Shown in pieces: positions 49,372 through 61,800 of a DNA stretch of 64,000 nucleotides. The notes under the pieces are model-generated. The model ran no database searches, was not told where the DNA came from, and saw only the letters and a list, made by a program, of their open reading frames with translations. The stretch lies in contig NW_019091376.1 in the NCBI RefSeq assembly GCF_001949145.1, positions 1,420,314 to 1,484,313 on the forward strand. The letters are read 5' to 3'. This DNA comes from Acanthaster planci. Its lineage: Eukaryota > Echinodermata > Asteroidea > Valvatida > Acanthasteridae. Numbering within the stretch: the stretch's first letter is position 1; every line of letters begins with the position of its first letter. The translations under genes and the position numbers were made by a program.

Positions 49372-52300
49372 TCAGCGGACTTTCTTTCTTCTCACATCTT
49401 TTGCTGTCTTGGCACTCGTTGAGATCGCCTGTGCCGGGTTGCCCATTTGTTGACGAGTCGGGTCATAGCTGAAAGTCTGGGGTACAGGTCCAGTGCCGGC
49501 CTCTTTCAGCTTCTGCAAGTGAGTCTTGCTTCTCTGTTCTACTTCATGGTTTGTCTGAGCATTCTTCCACCCTGAATATCAACAAGAAAGACACAGTGAA
49601 TTCACAATATCTGCACCCTCATTTCCCAAAAAACACTCCACTGCTTCCGTGCCATTTTGAGAACTGGTGGAAAAAAATGATAATTGCAGGGGTATCATAG
49701 TCTAGTGGTCTAATAAACCAAATTTAACTTGTGAGAAATGCAATAGCTAGTTGGTTTGAATTCAGGCAGGGTGGATCCAGGCGAGGTGGATTAAAATACA
49801 TGTCCTCAGGCAAGACCCTTTACAGCAACTGCTTCCCTGCAACCAGCAGTAAATTGTTATCAGTGGAGGAAGTACGAGAGATGGATTCCATGCGCATCAT
49901 TAATGCTCTTAGGGTTGTGTGCTCCCTAATGAGAAGAATGGTTTACACACTTGATGAGCAGAAGTCATAATGTGCTCTCAACGATGCAAATCTAAGAATA
50001 ATAAGAATAATTGAATTTCTTTATGAAGATAAAACACCCCTTCCAAAGTCCTGCATCAATCTATTCTCTCTTCCTTAGCATTTTTGAAGTTAAAAATACA
50101 AAACTGTGACTTATTTTCTCCAAAATAATATTTTTGGGGGATGGGAACCGAACTGTCACTTGCCTGATTTCATACTCTGAAGGAATCCTTCCGACTTGGG
50201 CAGGTCTTGTGGGTTATGCTTTATCTTCTCGGGAATGTTCAGTTTGGTTCTGACAGCCGGGATCTTCAGGACAGCCACTTGGCCCATGGAGAAGATGTTG
50301 GACGTCAACCAGTAGACGAAGACAGCCTGTGATAACAATTTGAACTTCAGTAATACTGGAGGCACCTTTGTAAACACAACAAGCACTGTAACAGCTTGCT
50401 TAATAACGCTCTTCTACCGGGCAGCAAAGTCTTGCCTTAATCAAGGTCTTTTCATGGGGCTTCAAAGGAAGTGACAATTGCTTCCTATTTGTCAGTGAAA
50501 TGTTGAGAATTCACGGAGATTTCTTGCGATAATACCAAGAAATTCAAGGTTACCTCTGATCCTCAGGTATTAAAGCTCCCTGTTGAATCCAAAAGCAAAA
50601 TTTAAAGTCGTAAAGTGGCTGGCAGAATCCATCCTTCTTCCACGTAGCAGACAAAGTCCAAAAGAATAAATTATCTAGAACAAAACTACTCTGTTCCCTG
50701 TTTGTCCTCGAGAAGATGGAAAAACCCTACCTTTGGCATGGATGCAATTAATGGCAGAAGAACAAACGGCATGATCCGAAAAACAGTCTTCATCTTTTGC
50801 ATCTGAGCACTGGTTACACCGGCCTCCCCACCAAGCTACAAGGCAGGGACAAAATTAGGGAGAGAAGGCTTTCCTGTCATGCTATACAGTAAAATCCTTG
50901 TGAAGTTTGCTGTCAAAATTTACTGGGGGGGGGGAGAGGGTTGTTATATCATCACCGAAACCTTGAGAAAAGACTAAAATACGAAGGAATGGAATCTGGC
51001 ATAAGCTGTTGAAAATTTTAACGATATCCTGCTGGAGAGCCCGTTTTCAGGTGCCAACATTTTTTCAGTTGTCAATAGCAGAGGAAATCCGTCATTGTTT
51101 AGAAAGATTATGCCACTGTTTGTGGCAATCAGCATGAGGGGATTACCACCAGGGACAAAAGCACTCCAGCACTCCAGAGATGAGCGATACAATACCATTG
51201 CACACTAATCTGGCCCGTATTGAAAAGATGCCAGACGCACACTGTGCCAGTTTCTAGAACAAAAGAAATTTATGTAACACCGCACAATCTGGACTCTTTT
51301 TACAAGGTGACAGGCCTGGCTGAAATACTCTGGCATCAATAGATTTTGCCTGTCTGATTAGAGTAGCCACCAGACAAACACTCCATGGGGTTCAGGAAAA
51401 AAGATAAGAATTTTTGAAGATTTTTGATAACCGAAGATATTGAAAAATCGCCCGTATGTAAGCAGTGCATTTTTAAAAGCACCCAGCAGGAAATGGTTAA
51501 AAGGCAATGATCTCAGAAAGTCTGGGGGTCACAACTTTGAAATTTTTGCCAGAATTAGACACAAAGGGAGTGTCAGAAAAGTCTGAACAAGTAGATTGAC
51601 TACTGGGTACACTACCTGCTGAAGTTGGGACCACCTGCTTCTCTCCACTAAGAAGGGACTTAGAATGCCACATTCTAACTGAAATTGGAACAATCCATTT
51701 CCACCTTGCAACACACATTTTTAAATACTCTTTGATCCCCAGTGGTTATGTCTGAGTCCCTTCTAAAAACCACACAAACAATCAGGCTTTTGCGACTTCT
51801 CCTCACCTCCAGCACAGCCAGCATACTGAGACTGGCCAGCACCGGCATGACATAGTAGGGGTCACTGGTCGTAAGGTCAGTGAACCACCACAGACCGCCT
51901 GTCGTCATGCTCTCAACTGGTAGGTTGGCCATTCTGCGCAGGCCGATGAAGAAGGAGATGAAGATGGGAGCCTGTGAGACAGAAAGGCGGGACGGTGAAA
52001 GCAGAACCTACAGGGAGTCTCCTTGCTAACTGTTGTTTTAGGTATCATTTGGGAATTGAATTGAGTTTCAAATCAATTAACAGAGAAAGTGGAAAAGAAA
52101 TAAATTACAGAACTTGCTGCCAATCTCCAAAGAGAACCAAACCTGTGTCCAAGTTTTGCATTCATCACAAGTTCATTTTGAGTAACTCAATTTTTGACCT
52201 TTGCATTTCATGGGTTCAAGGACCCCAGGGTGCAGATTTTCTAAGTTCAGTGTCTACTAACTACCTTGATTCTCACCTGGATTAAGATCCCCATGAAGCT

Positions 52301-55300
52301 CTTCAGAGGATTGACGTTATGCTTCTTCATGAATTTCTGCACTTCCATACTCCTTTTCATCACTACAAGCAAAAATATCAAGAAGGTAACTCTAAACAGT
52401 GACTGTAAAGCCTGAAACCCCCTCAATCAATCAATTGTAGTTAAAGTGAGTTAAGTATGGAGCCTGGTTGTCCATTGCTACATTTAACAGCAAGTGCAGC
52501 AGCATGCTCTGAACTTCAAGATAAAAACAGATCAATTTCTTATTTTTTTGACCTAGCTCTGCGTTGAAGTTCAAATCATACAGCCTTGTCAGATATTTAG
52601 AGCACAAAGGGCAATAAATCTAAAAGCATACATCTGATACCAACTCAAACACTTGCCCCAAGTACCCTGTTCCAACATCTGATTTCTTGCAACTTTTTGG
52701 TGAGTTCAGGACTCTGAAGCCCAACCAAAGGTCTTTTAATAGGACGGGACTGACGGTCCAGTTGTGTAAACTGTGAATAATGCTCATGCGGCTTACTAAC
52801 TGACTAAGGTGCCAAAGTCTGGATGATTCAGGCAGCCTGCCTGGGCAGTTGCAGTTAGTACAATCAATGACCCTCTCTCTCGTCCCTGCCACTTGAAGAA
52901 ATCATACATACTTTCTGCCTGATTGCCGCTTTGTCTTGCTTCAGTCATCTTTGCTGTCAGCTTTTGGAATGTCGGCATGACGTTGTTCATAGTAACTGCG
53001 TACCGCTGATTCTTCACGATCAGTGGAAACACGCACATTCTGGCGATTACGGTACCTGAGGAAAAGAATCATCGGCAAAATCTCAAAGTAAAATTCTGCT
53101 CAGAGGGGCAGATCCATTCTCTCTGTATTCCCAGAAGGATCACTACTGGATCACAAGTCTGTGTTAAACAACGTCACAGTGCAAGACGACAAAACAGGCA
53201 TTGTGAGTTTGACCTACATGTAAATAAACCCCATCTCAATCAAGATGTTTTTTCTTTTATTCAGTAAAATACTAACATCATCAGCCATGGCCACACACAT
53301 TCAACATAAGTTCAATTTAAAAACTATTTTGATTTGCTCTTAACATGAAAAAATAGTGTTCTTTCGTACAAACAATATAAATCAGAGTAATTAACTTTTT
53401 TTGTTGATTGGCTAGGCATATAGCTACAAGTTCGTAACTGAGATTAAACACATGATCTAAGCAAAAAGGCCAAGTGAAGGAAATCCATGGGATTGTTCTA
53501 ATATCAACCTAACTCCCTCAGAATTTTGCTTGGAACATCCCTGAATCCACTCCAGTCCACTAATGTACAGTGCAGCATGTTTTTTTCTTTGCTTGTACAG
53601 AACCAGGACAGCAAGATTCACATCAAATGTTAAGCAGCACCTCAGATGTGCAGTCCCAAATGCAACATAATACTTGCGGTGGACTTTGGGGGATCTGGAA
53701 GACTGAAGGTTAGCATGGATTCGCCTGCTCACCTGTTGCAATGGCAGCCCACCACGGCAAGCCCACCGACATGTGCAGGAACTCCAGGGCATACTGTACC
53801 AGGCCTACGGGTAGATAGCCACCAAGGCCAAGCTCTGAGAACGGGATCTCCTTGACTGGTTGCAGGATCTGCTCTGCTGTCATTGCCACCTCAACGGCTG
53901 TGGACGGGTCGGTTAGCGGAGTGGCTGCATCTGTCAGCTGTGCCAACCACAGGGAGAGAAACGAGAACTCCAAGAATTAAAAGAAATCATATTAAGCTGT
54001 GGACATTGACTTGTTAAGACACAACTAGATGCAACCAATCTGACATTAAAATTGAACCACCACAAATTTCAACTTGAGTTTAAAGTAATATTTAGTATTA
54101 ACAGCCAATGGTGTGCCCCGTCCCAAACTTTAAGACGTCACATATTTCAATTACCAGTTTCATTAATGCTTCTGAGAAAAAAATCTCAGGCGTCAACAAA
54201 ATGTGTAGTACACAAAGTTAACCACAACATAAGCGACCTTACATTTTGTGTGACTTGTGTACTTTGTCCAGTGTCTGTGCTGTTGTGTCTGGCTGTGGTG
54301 AGGGAGGCCCCCGTGGACGGCACAAACTGCATGGCCTGCCATCTTGAACAGGGCGCTGTTTTCGTGAATCTGATGCCGACTGCTTGTCTGACTATTCTGT
54401 GGCAGCAGGCCTGCGTGTGAATGCCATGCTACAGTTTGGAAAAAAGGAACTATCAGTTATCCAATGATCATGTGGAACTGGCTCTGTGTTACTCCGTTCG
54501 CATGCAGAGCAAGTTCAATTGTAACAAGGGTAGTAACTAAGTTCGGCAAACAAATAAGTCAACATGTTGAATGCATTTTAACCATTTAACTGCTAAACAG
54601 GTGCTTGAGAAAGGTAAGGCTTTGTAATTTTGAACTTGGTGGCAAACTGACCGAAAGATTCACCCAAAATACTCCGAATGTTTTGGTTTGGAGACTAGAC
54701 TGAACTAGGGATCAACCGATGTTGGATTTAATTACCGATCCGATCATTGGTTGATCCTCAAGCTGAACTCCCATAAAACTAAAGGTGCGCTTTCTTAACA
54801 ACCAGAAACATGTTTCAGCTTTCATCAGAGGTAAGGACTTTTAGTGATATCAGTTAAGCGTGCGTGACTTCACTGTCCCAGCCAAAAGAAAAACCAAGGT
54901 TTAAGTTAGTTCAGCACTGGTTCAATATGGTGGGAAAATAAGAGGACAATTTTGTCATCTCCAAAATAAGTGAATCATGTAGCCCCCACTTTGTTGATGC
55001 ATGCAGCAATACAAAATGGGTACTACGTGGAAGGGGAGGGCAGCAGGTACAAGAAACTTGCTGAATATTGAGTGAAAATGTCATCTATCAACAATGTCAT
55101 CTGTTGCCTGTTGGGCCTTAGTTTGTGTTTTACACGTATTTTAATTTTTATGCTGCAATGTGTTTGCTTGGCCTAGGCCTACATGTACATCATCATCATT
55201 GTTGGAACTTAACCATATGTGTGCGAGAGGGCGCTGTTCAGCATGCTACTATGTGCAGTTTTGTGTGGCTGCCATTATGCAAGGCATTTTTCTCCTTTCC

Positions 55301-56524
55301 GAGGCTAAAATAAACCAAATTTTCTATTATACGGGGACCATTGTTGCCCGACTGGGTAAGTCTGTTTTTCTCATAAAACATTAATTACGATCAATCTGAA
55401 TTATTTTGGAAAACAGAGCAGTTCTAGGAAACTCACATTGAAAAGGAATTTATTCTGTTTAAAAACTGATGAATATATGGGGCTGCCTGTGCTTCACCTA
55501 TGTACAATCATGACTTTTAGTATTGGGGATCTGTTATGGTAAATCTGTTATGTATTTACCCAAGTTTTAACCTATGTCCAAGTATGAGATATCTGTACTT
55601 TATATAATTCTGAATTCAGTTGGGGAACTTTAGGGTTGGGTTATTTTCGTTAATTAGGCCTAACCTATCACACTGACATGACTGGGGGATATATTTAATA
55701 GGTCATTGCTTTGAGTAAAGTACAATGCCTGTTAGGTTAAACTTAGCATGGTGTTGTTCATTTTACAGGCTACAGTGTGAGCTGTACACCATCAACAACC
55801 GCCATTGTTTTCTGTTGTTCACTTGGAAGAGCTTTGCACTTTAAAACTAGCTGGAACCTGGGAAAACATTGTCTGGTGTGCCATTCCTGAATGTTGTCTG
55901 TCTTTATCAGCCAGCGGTAACATCTATTCTCCTTTAGCCTACACCAACTGAGGGGGTGCAAGTGCCTAACTGGACTTGTTGGAGTCAATCACAACCAAAT
56001 AAAGCCCAACCAGGCACTGGTAACTCCACAATCATGTACACAAATATGACAAACATGAACGGTTCGCTTGTGATCATTGATCAGGCATGTCGGGTGATAA
56101 TAAACAGCCTCTTTTTGCCAAATTTTGGTCAGCATGGTGATGGTCAGGGAACCGGACAGTAAGAAACTACACCTAGATTCTGCCATACCTGCAACAACAT
56201 GACATGACATGAAAAACAAACCTGTCGATGCACACGTACGCGCGTACATGTACATATACAGTGATATACGCCTGCACTGCATGTGGGGCAGCACGCATGG
56301 CCATGGCAATGGCGAGTCATACATCATCATGATACAGTCAACAAGATGTCTGTTTATCGATGCTTAAGGTGAAATTCTTTCTGTGCAACGCACCACTTTT
56401 ATGCTGATTTTAACATGATTAGGTACTAAAAGTATCTGCAAATACGCACCTGTCTACTGCATGAAATTATACCAACGATTCTTGCATAGTTCTCAGCACG
56501 ACGAACATTCATGAACGCTGCCAT
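49372..56524 (-). CDS. OXA1L: OXA1L mitochondrial inner-membrane insertase (YidC/Oxa1 family), complete, 9 coding exons, 442 aa
   Basis: OXA1L inserts mitochondrially made proteins into the inner membrane while bound to the mitoribosome. Exons: 56450-56524, 54243-54428, 53733-53937, 52912-53055, 52277-52362, 51807-51971, 50731-50835, 50164-50326, 49372-49571; 1329 nt, phases match. The first about 85 residues are rich in R/H/S/T and poor in acidic residues ([20 protein letters not shown]), fitting a mitochondrial presequence. The insertase core starts near [20 protein letters not shown]. Membrane segments are near [20 protein letters not shown] (about 144-165), [18 protein letters not shown] (233), [19 protein letters not shown] (268), and two near [20 protein letters not shown] and [20 protein letters not shown] (306-350). 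The C-terminal tail is basic ([20 protein letters not shown]...DVRRKKVR), as expected for ribosome binding. The last intron has a GC donor (CAG|GCAAGT). Confidence 0.96.
49686..49905 (+). mobile_element. tRNA-derived SINE-like element
   Basis: GGGTATCATAGTCTAGTGGT (A-box-like) and GTTGGTTTGAATTCAGGC (B-box-like) form the head, followed by CCTCAGGCAAGACCCTTTAC and CAACTGCTTCCCTGCAACCA, a body common in invertebrate SINEs. It lies in the last OXA1L intron on the opposite strand to the gene. Confidence 0.6.
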
Positions 56525-57102
56525 ATTGATACTGCCCTCCAGTGACACAGATTTGTAAACTCAGGTTTTGGCACACCCCTGTATGGTAAAAATAGATTCG
56601 CCGTGCAAATAAACCGTTGAGTGTAATTCATTTTGCAAAGGTGATGAAAAAAATATATATGTATTAGATATTTGCTACAAATAATAAAACTTCATGAGCT
56701 TAAAGAAAAATCAAACTGATGATTTTTTAAATGTTAGAATCTTCCACTTTTTGATTTGGAGGTGAGGTAATGTTGCTCTGCACAGTTGTACAACTCAGCA
56801 GCGCGCGTACTACATGTACATGTACATGTACACTTCACATGTACATACTTGTAGTGTACATGTACAGTGTACATGCACGACTACAAGTTACGCACAGTTA
56901 ACTTCTGTTGATGAAACTGTACGGTAACGCACGTGAGTTTTTAGTAAGGCTGTGACTGTGAAGTGAGCTAAAAATTCACTTGTTTCTCATGCTGAGTCCT
57001 GGCTGAAGTTGCCGATCTTTCGGGAGCTCTGCAGCTGTACAAGTCAACAGACAAAATCCATTCGATCACTTTCATCCTGAGCCAGGAATCCAACCCCTAA
57101 AA
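56525..57102. promoter_or_regulatory. divergent OXA1L / SLC7A6OS promoter region
   Basis: Only 578 bp separate the two outward-facing start codons, so both genes are probably driven from a shared bidirectional promoter. The segment from about 56880 to 57102 is the least AT-rich part and holds CGTACGGTAACGCACGTG near 56919. A TACATGTA cluster lies at 56811-56877. No TATA box at a convincing position. Confidence 0.6.
56811..56877. repeat. TACATGTA / GTACATGTAC palindrome cluster
   Basis: About 65 bp made largely of overlapping TACATGTA, ACATGTAC and GTGTACATGTACA words. Each is self-complementary, so the stretch can fold on itself in many registers. It is in the middle of the divergent promoter interval. 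Confidence 0.8.
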
Positions 57103-57306
57103 ATGACGACAGTCTTGAGAGTTCGACGCAAGCGGACCAACGATCCGGCCGAATCACTCGTGTTCTCGTGTAGCAAGAAAGCACGCACGACAGACGGGGA
57201 ATCTACGGGTGGCTCGGCGTCTGCGAGCAAGACATCTGCCTCGGTCGGTTATGCGACGGATGATGAAAAGAAAGTATTCAAATTCGCTGGTACAGTGGGC
57301 AAAAAG
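57103..57306 (+). CDS. SLC7A6OS: SLC7A6OS (Iwr1-like, RNA polymerase II nuclear import), first coding exon, gene continues right
   Basis: SLC7A6OS is the animal counterpart of yeast Iwr1, which helps bring assembled RNA polymerase II into the nucleus. The 68-codon exon starts MTTVLRVRRKRTNDPAESLV and continues FSCSKKAR...KKVFKFAGTVGKK before a donor AAAAAG|GTAATA. The LRV(R/K)RKR..(E/D)PAE(S/A)LV block and the VF.(F/L)..TV block are in the order and spacing of the human protein. The basic KRKR-type N-terminus fits a nuclear protein. The middle and C-terminal acidic region (with the Iwr1 D-Y-Y-D-I-Y type motif) was not found before 64000. It is divergent from OXA1L. Confidence 0.88.
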
Positions 57307-57719
57307 GTAATATGAATTATGTTGTCTATTTTCTGTCCATGTTTCTCTAAAATTAAATCTTTGATAATTTTTTTTTGACATTTTGTGTGTTTAAGTTTTT
57401 ACATTTCTGTAAATTGAGGGAGGAAGAGTACCTCCATGGTAAAATGAAAACATGGTAAACAGTGTCTCCAATCAGTTTAATACAAGTTGATGACACCTTC
57501 ATGCCTGTGAAGCATCAGCTTAATGTGTTTATTTAAACAAATCTTTGTTTTAAAAACTTTTTTTTCTTGGTTCTCTTTTCACCCCACCCCCCAACATAAA
57601 ATGTCAATAATGTGTGTAACCCCCCCTACATACATTACATGTGTATATATGCACCTTCAATATACATGTACATGTATGTACGGGAACAGGTGTTTATGTA
57701 TGTACGGGAACAGGTGTTT

Positions 57720-58233
57720 TGTACCTTGGACAACTCGTACCATGAACTCAACATAATTGCACCAACTTGTACCTTTGCCGAGTCGTACCTGGGCCAACTC
57801 GTACATACATACCTCCAGTATAGACAACTCATACCTTCATGTACGAGACAACTCGTACCTTGGTTACAAGTACCTTGCGTGGAGCTTATTATTGTTGCAG
57901 TCATCATGAACAATAATTTGGTTTTTCATTCACCTAATTTGCTGTTTTTCGGCTACACTTTCAGGAAGCCGATGTGGTTCTACGTCAGTCTTGTGCGTCA
58001 GGCCTTGGCAACGTGTGGTGCTTGATATGCAAAAAATTATGTTGCCGCTCTGTATCTCTCCGGGAGATTTATAAAGGTGTTTTCTTGAAATGTTTGTCAA
58101 ATCTGACACTTAAACATGTGAACAACGAAAAGAGAAAAAGTTAAATGAATTGCAAACCTGAAGGTACGAGACGTCTAAACTCATGATACGAGTTGCCCAA
58201 GGCACGAGTTGCCCAAGGCACGAGTTGACTCGA
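57720..58233. repeat. element B: inverted arms of short tandem repeats
   Basis: The left arm (57720-57877) has about seven units of the type GACAACTCGTACC; the right arm (58185-58233) has units of the reverse type ACGAGTTGCCCAAGGC. The right end reads CGAGTTGACTCGAAA, the same closing word as element A at 37807-37822. Just left of it, 57676-57720 is a 22-bp direct duplication of TGTACGGGAACAGGTGTTT. It lies in the first SLC7A6OS intron. Confidence 0.68.
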
Positions 58234-58814
58234 AAGCATATGTACTACCCGCACATCTTACTCAAAAAAGTCTCCCATTGGCCTGGTCTGATGAGGTTCC
58301 ATTTATTGCACTCACATCTGAGCAAAGGGGCAACCCCTCCGTTCACTCTGTAAAAGGATAACAAATGTGCATGTTTTCCTTCTTTTTGCTGCAATATGAT
58401 AAAAATAACTGAAGTCTTTTTGTATAGGAGATATCCATAGTACATGAACAGTAAAATTTCAAGCACATTGGATGTAAAAGTTAAGAGATCAGTCAATAAT
58501 TCAGATTTTTCCCATAGACTACAGCCCTTTGAGTCCCAAGTGTGAAATATGGAACAGCCACCAACTGACCAATTAGAGAGAAGAACCAAGACTCAGTGAT
58601 GTCATCCCAACCATGAGAATGTGCGATACTTGCCATCAGCTGGCCCTGCCTAAACCTGGGCAGACACTTTGGGCAGACGTCGTCCCATACACACGCAAAG
58701 GAATGAATGAAATATAATGAAAAATGTAAAAATGCCTCATTTGCTTTAGTTCATGCTGGGACACAAAACACTAAATTTATTCTGTAGGCCTTAATTGTCT
58801 TTTTTTTTTAATAG

Positions 58815-58859
58815 GTGCTCATTCAAAACCTTAAGGAACGTGTACGAAGTACTGGACAT
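58815..58859 (+). CDS. SLC7A6OS: possible second coding exon of SLC7A6OS
   Basis: After a strong acceptor (T-run then AATAG) the frame reads VLIQNLKERVRSTGH, then a weak donor GT at 58860. It joins exon 1 in phase 0 (...FAGTVGKK + VLIQNLKERV), and the resulting L..LKE pattern is what the family has at this point. If the donor is not used, the frame ends at a TAA eight residues later. There is no supporting downstream exon in the window, so this is tentative. Confidence 0.35.
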
Positions 58860-61800
58860 GTAGTCTTTGTCCAGAAATAATGATAATATTGGACTCATGT
58901 TTTCATGATTTGTGTATGGAAATACTTGGAGAAGAAAGTCACTGAAAAGTGACTTTGCAGTCAACCATCTTTATACATCGTACATACATGTACTGTACAA
59001 ACATTAGCCATAAAGATAACACTGCCCAGCATTGGTACATGTAATTTGTTAGTGCAACATGCACTGTTTTGATAGAAAAACCATGAAGTACAATTTCTAC
59101 ACAGATCAAAGATCTCTCTACATCTGGTGATTCTTCAGGATTTGTTTTTCTTGTGCATTTATCCCTTTGCCCTCCCACAGGTTCAGCTTTGTACTGCATC
59201 GCTCTATCCATTTGGTCAGTTTTTTCCAAAGCAGCTTGCAACTACATGTACATGTAGATTTCAAAAGCTGCTCAAAATTCAGTTATCATTTCTCTCTGAG
59301 TACATGGTGGTAGTAAGAAAACAAAAAAAAATAAAACTGTTGTACAGGTACATGTACATGTACATGTAATTTACACATTGTGTGAAAATAAGAAATTTTA
59401 ATTCATCTTGTAATTGCAAGATGCTCATTACTATTTCAAGTTCAAGGATGATATTATTGTTTGTTGATGTACCGGTGTTAATCATGTTAAGTAGCAGATT
59501 TATTTTACCACCCCACAGTCTGATCCACAAACACTAAGTTTTTGACGTGGCTTTAAACCTGGTGAGTCACCAATCTCTTTTGAGAATGACATCACGCACA
59601 CATCCATGTGTTGTCTGTAAACTCAGGAACATCGGTGTACAGCACCTGAGGTGTACCGGTACAATGTGAATAGTATATTTCTACTGGTAACATCAGTCCA
59701 TGATCGTGAAAGAGCATCAACCATGCACATGAAGTTATGACAGGTCACTACTCCTGTGGTGTGCTAACTGTAATACAGCTTTGGAAAAAAATTTTGTCAG
59801 ACAGTTGCAGTTTCAAGCGTCCTAAGCAGCATCAACTTTACCTGACCTTTCAACCTGTTTTCCTCTTGGTACTGAGCCCCCTTTCTATGTTCAATACCCC
59901 CTACAATTAATACTGAGGTGACTGGGGTCCCTTTTTAAATGGTTGGTTTTTGTAAGATAACACCTTAAAACTGATGGGCTCGGCATTTGACCCTTTTTCT
60001 CAGCATTCAATTCAAATAACCCCTGCACTTCCACAACTTTTGCTTCATTAAATTAAAGAAATCTACATGTATGTTTATGATTATTACTAGTCTTCTTGCT
60101 GCAAAGAGTACATTTTTTTCCTTTAGAGTTCCAGTATTTAATTAATGATGCAGGAAATCTTGTCTTGACAATAACATTCTACAGCAGTCACGTTTCCTTT
60201 TTTCAGTAGGAAAATTAGAATGGAGCATGTAGTTTATGCCAATTTGTTTGTATTGTTATTTGTTCTGTGAAGATTAAAAATAGATACTGTACATGTACTT
60301 TTCAATGTAAATAAAAAATAACACGAACAGTATGAGCACATGTATGTACTATGTAAACTGGTACATGTAGGCACCTGTACATTGTATGTACAAAGTACAT
60401 GTACATGTATGCTTTGGACATTGGACCTTTATGTACCAGAAGCACTGGTTGGCTCTTCGGATCTTGTCAGTTAGTTGAATATCATAATCATAAGCAGATA
60501 AGTTGCGATCTCTTGATGCCCCTCAGAAAGTTATAACAATTGAACTCCATTTTTCTTGCTTCATCAATCAATATTTTGACAATTCTGTCTTGAAAGGGTC
60601 GCACCTTACAAGTTACAGTGTGTCTGACGGCCGCTGGTTTCCAGGTGTATGCACGTACACACACATTTCACACACAGTTTCTCCCCATTTCCTTATAGTC
60701 TCTAAACATCGCCAAATGCCATTTTATCATTATGACCTACATGTACATGTACAGGTATGTACATGTAAATGTGATAAAAGCTGTCAGAAATTGAAATACA
60801 GTACATGTACATGTATGTAGAAAAGTCAATTGTGCTACTATATCGTACTACTAGCATACTCACCCATTATGTATGTTGGTATTAATACATGTATGTAATG
60901 TGGTAGAAAAATAATGTTAGTTTTTCATCCCTGCCTATGTCATTTTTAAAAATTTTTACAGTGTTCCTTTGACAACATATACAGGATTATAGTACATGCA
61001 ATTGTATACGTAGACTGTTTGAACAATACCAGATGGATGAACACTGTCGTAGCTCTTGGAATTACGTGGCAGATGGCTATGCCATTTGGGACATTAACAA
61101 AGCAGTGACTTTTTTTCAAATTGTTCGTATTCATGTTCATAACGCACCAAAAACCTGCACACATCTTGTTGATAAAGTGGCGATTTATCCCTCCTTGTCT
61201 TAAACCTCATTTCACCTCAAATAATCTGCTATTTCCTGTGTACTTAAACCCAGGCCCATTCAGAATCCTACAGTATTTGGATTGATTCCTGTGCTCGGGC
61301 TGAATTGACCTCTCCTATTGGTGCATGGACAAAAGAGAACAAGGGCATTCCCCCTAAGGCATGACATCATTGTTGACAGTAGACAAGACAGATTGCATTG
61401 TTGTACATAGCATGAGTTGCTTCAGTGCTACGTGTACATGTATGCCCAGTGGAATACAATGCACATATAATTATCGGTACTACAGTATAATGCTTTGTGT
61501 GGTAAGCCTTTGTCATATTTTGTCATTTCAGTTCTGAGAAAACATACATGTAAAAAGCATTGTCCAAATAGTGTGTCAAGGATGAAGTGTTTATAATGAC
61601 AGGAAAAGGCTGAGTTTTATGCAGGCTTGTGTTATAATAATTGGAAGTTGGAATACAATGTATGATTCAGAGTTTGTTGGGAAGCATTTATGCAAGAATT
61701 TGGTCAGAAATGAAAGTTCTCCAAATGAAATGTAAATGGCCAGCAAACATGCTGGAGACAATTTTACACTTGGTTTTAATGTGAGGACCTTGAAGAAGGC

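Noticed and set aside
61020-61200. Stretch translating to SSWNYVADGYAIWDINKAVT, considered as an SLC7A6OS exon.
   Set aside because: It does not resemble any part of the family and has no good acceptor/donor pair.
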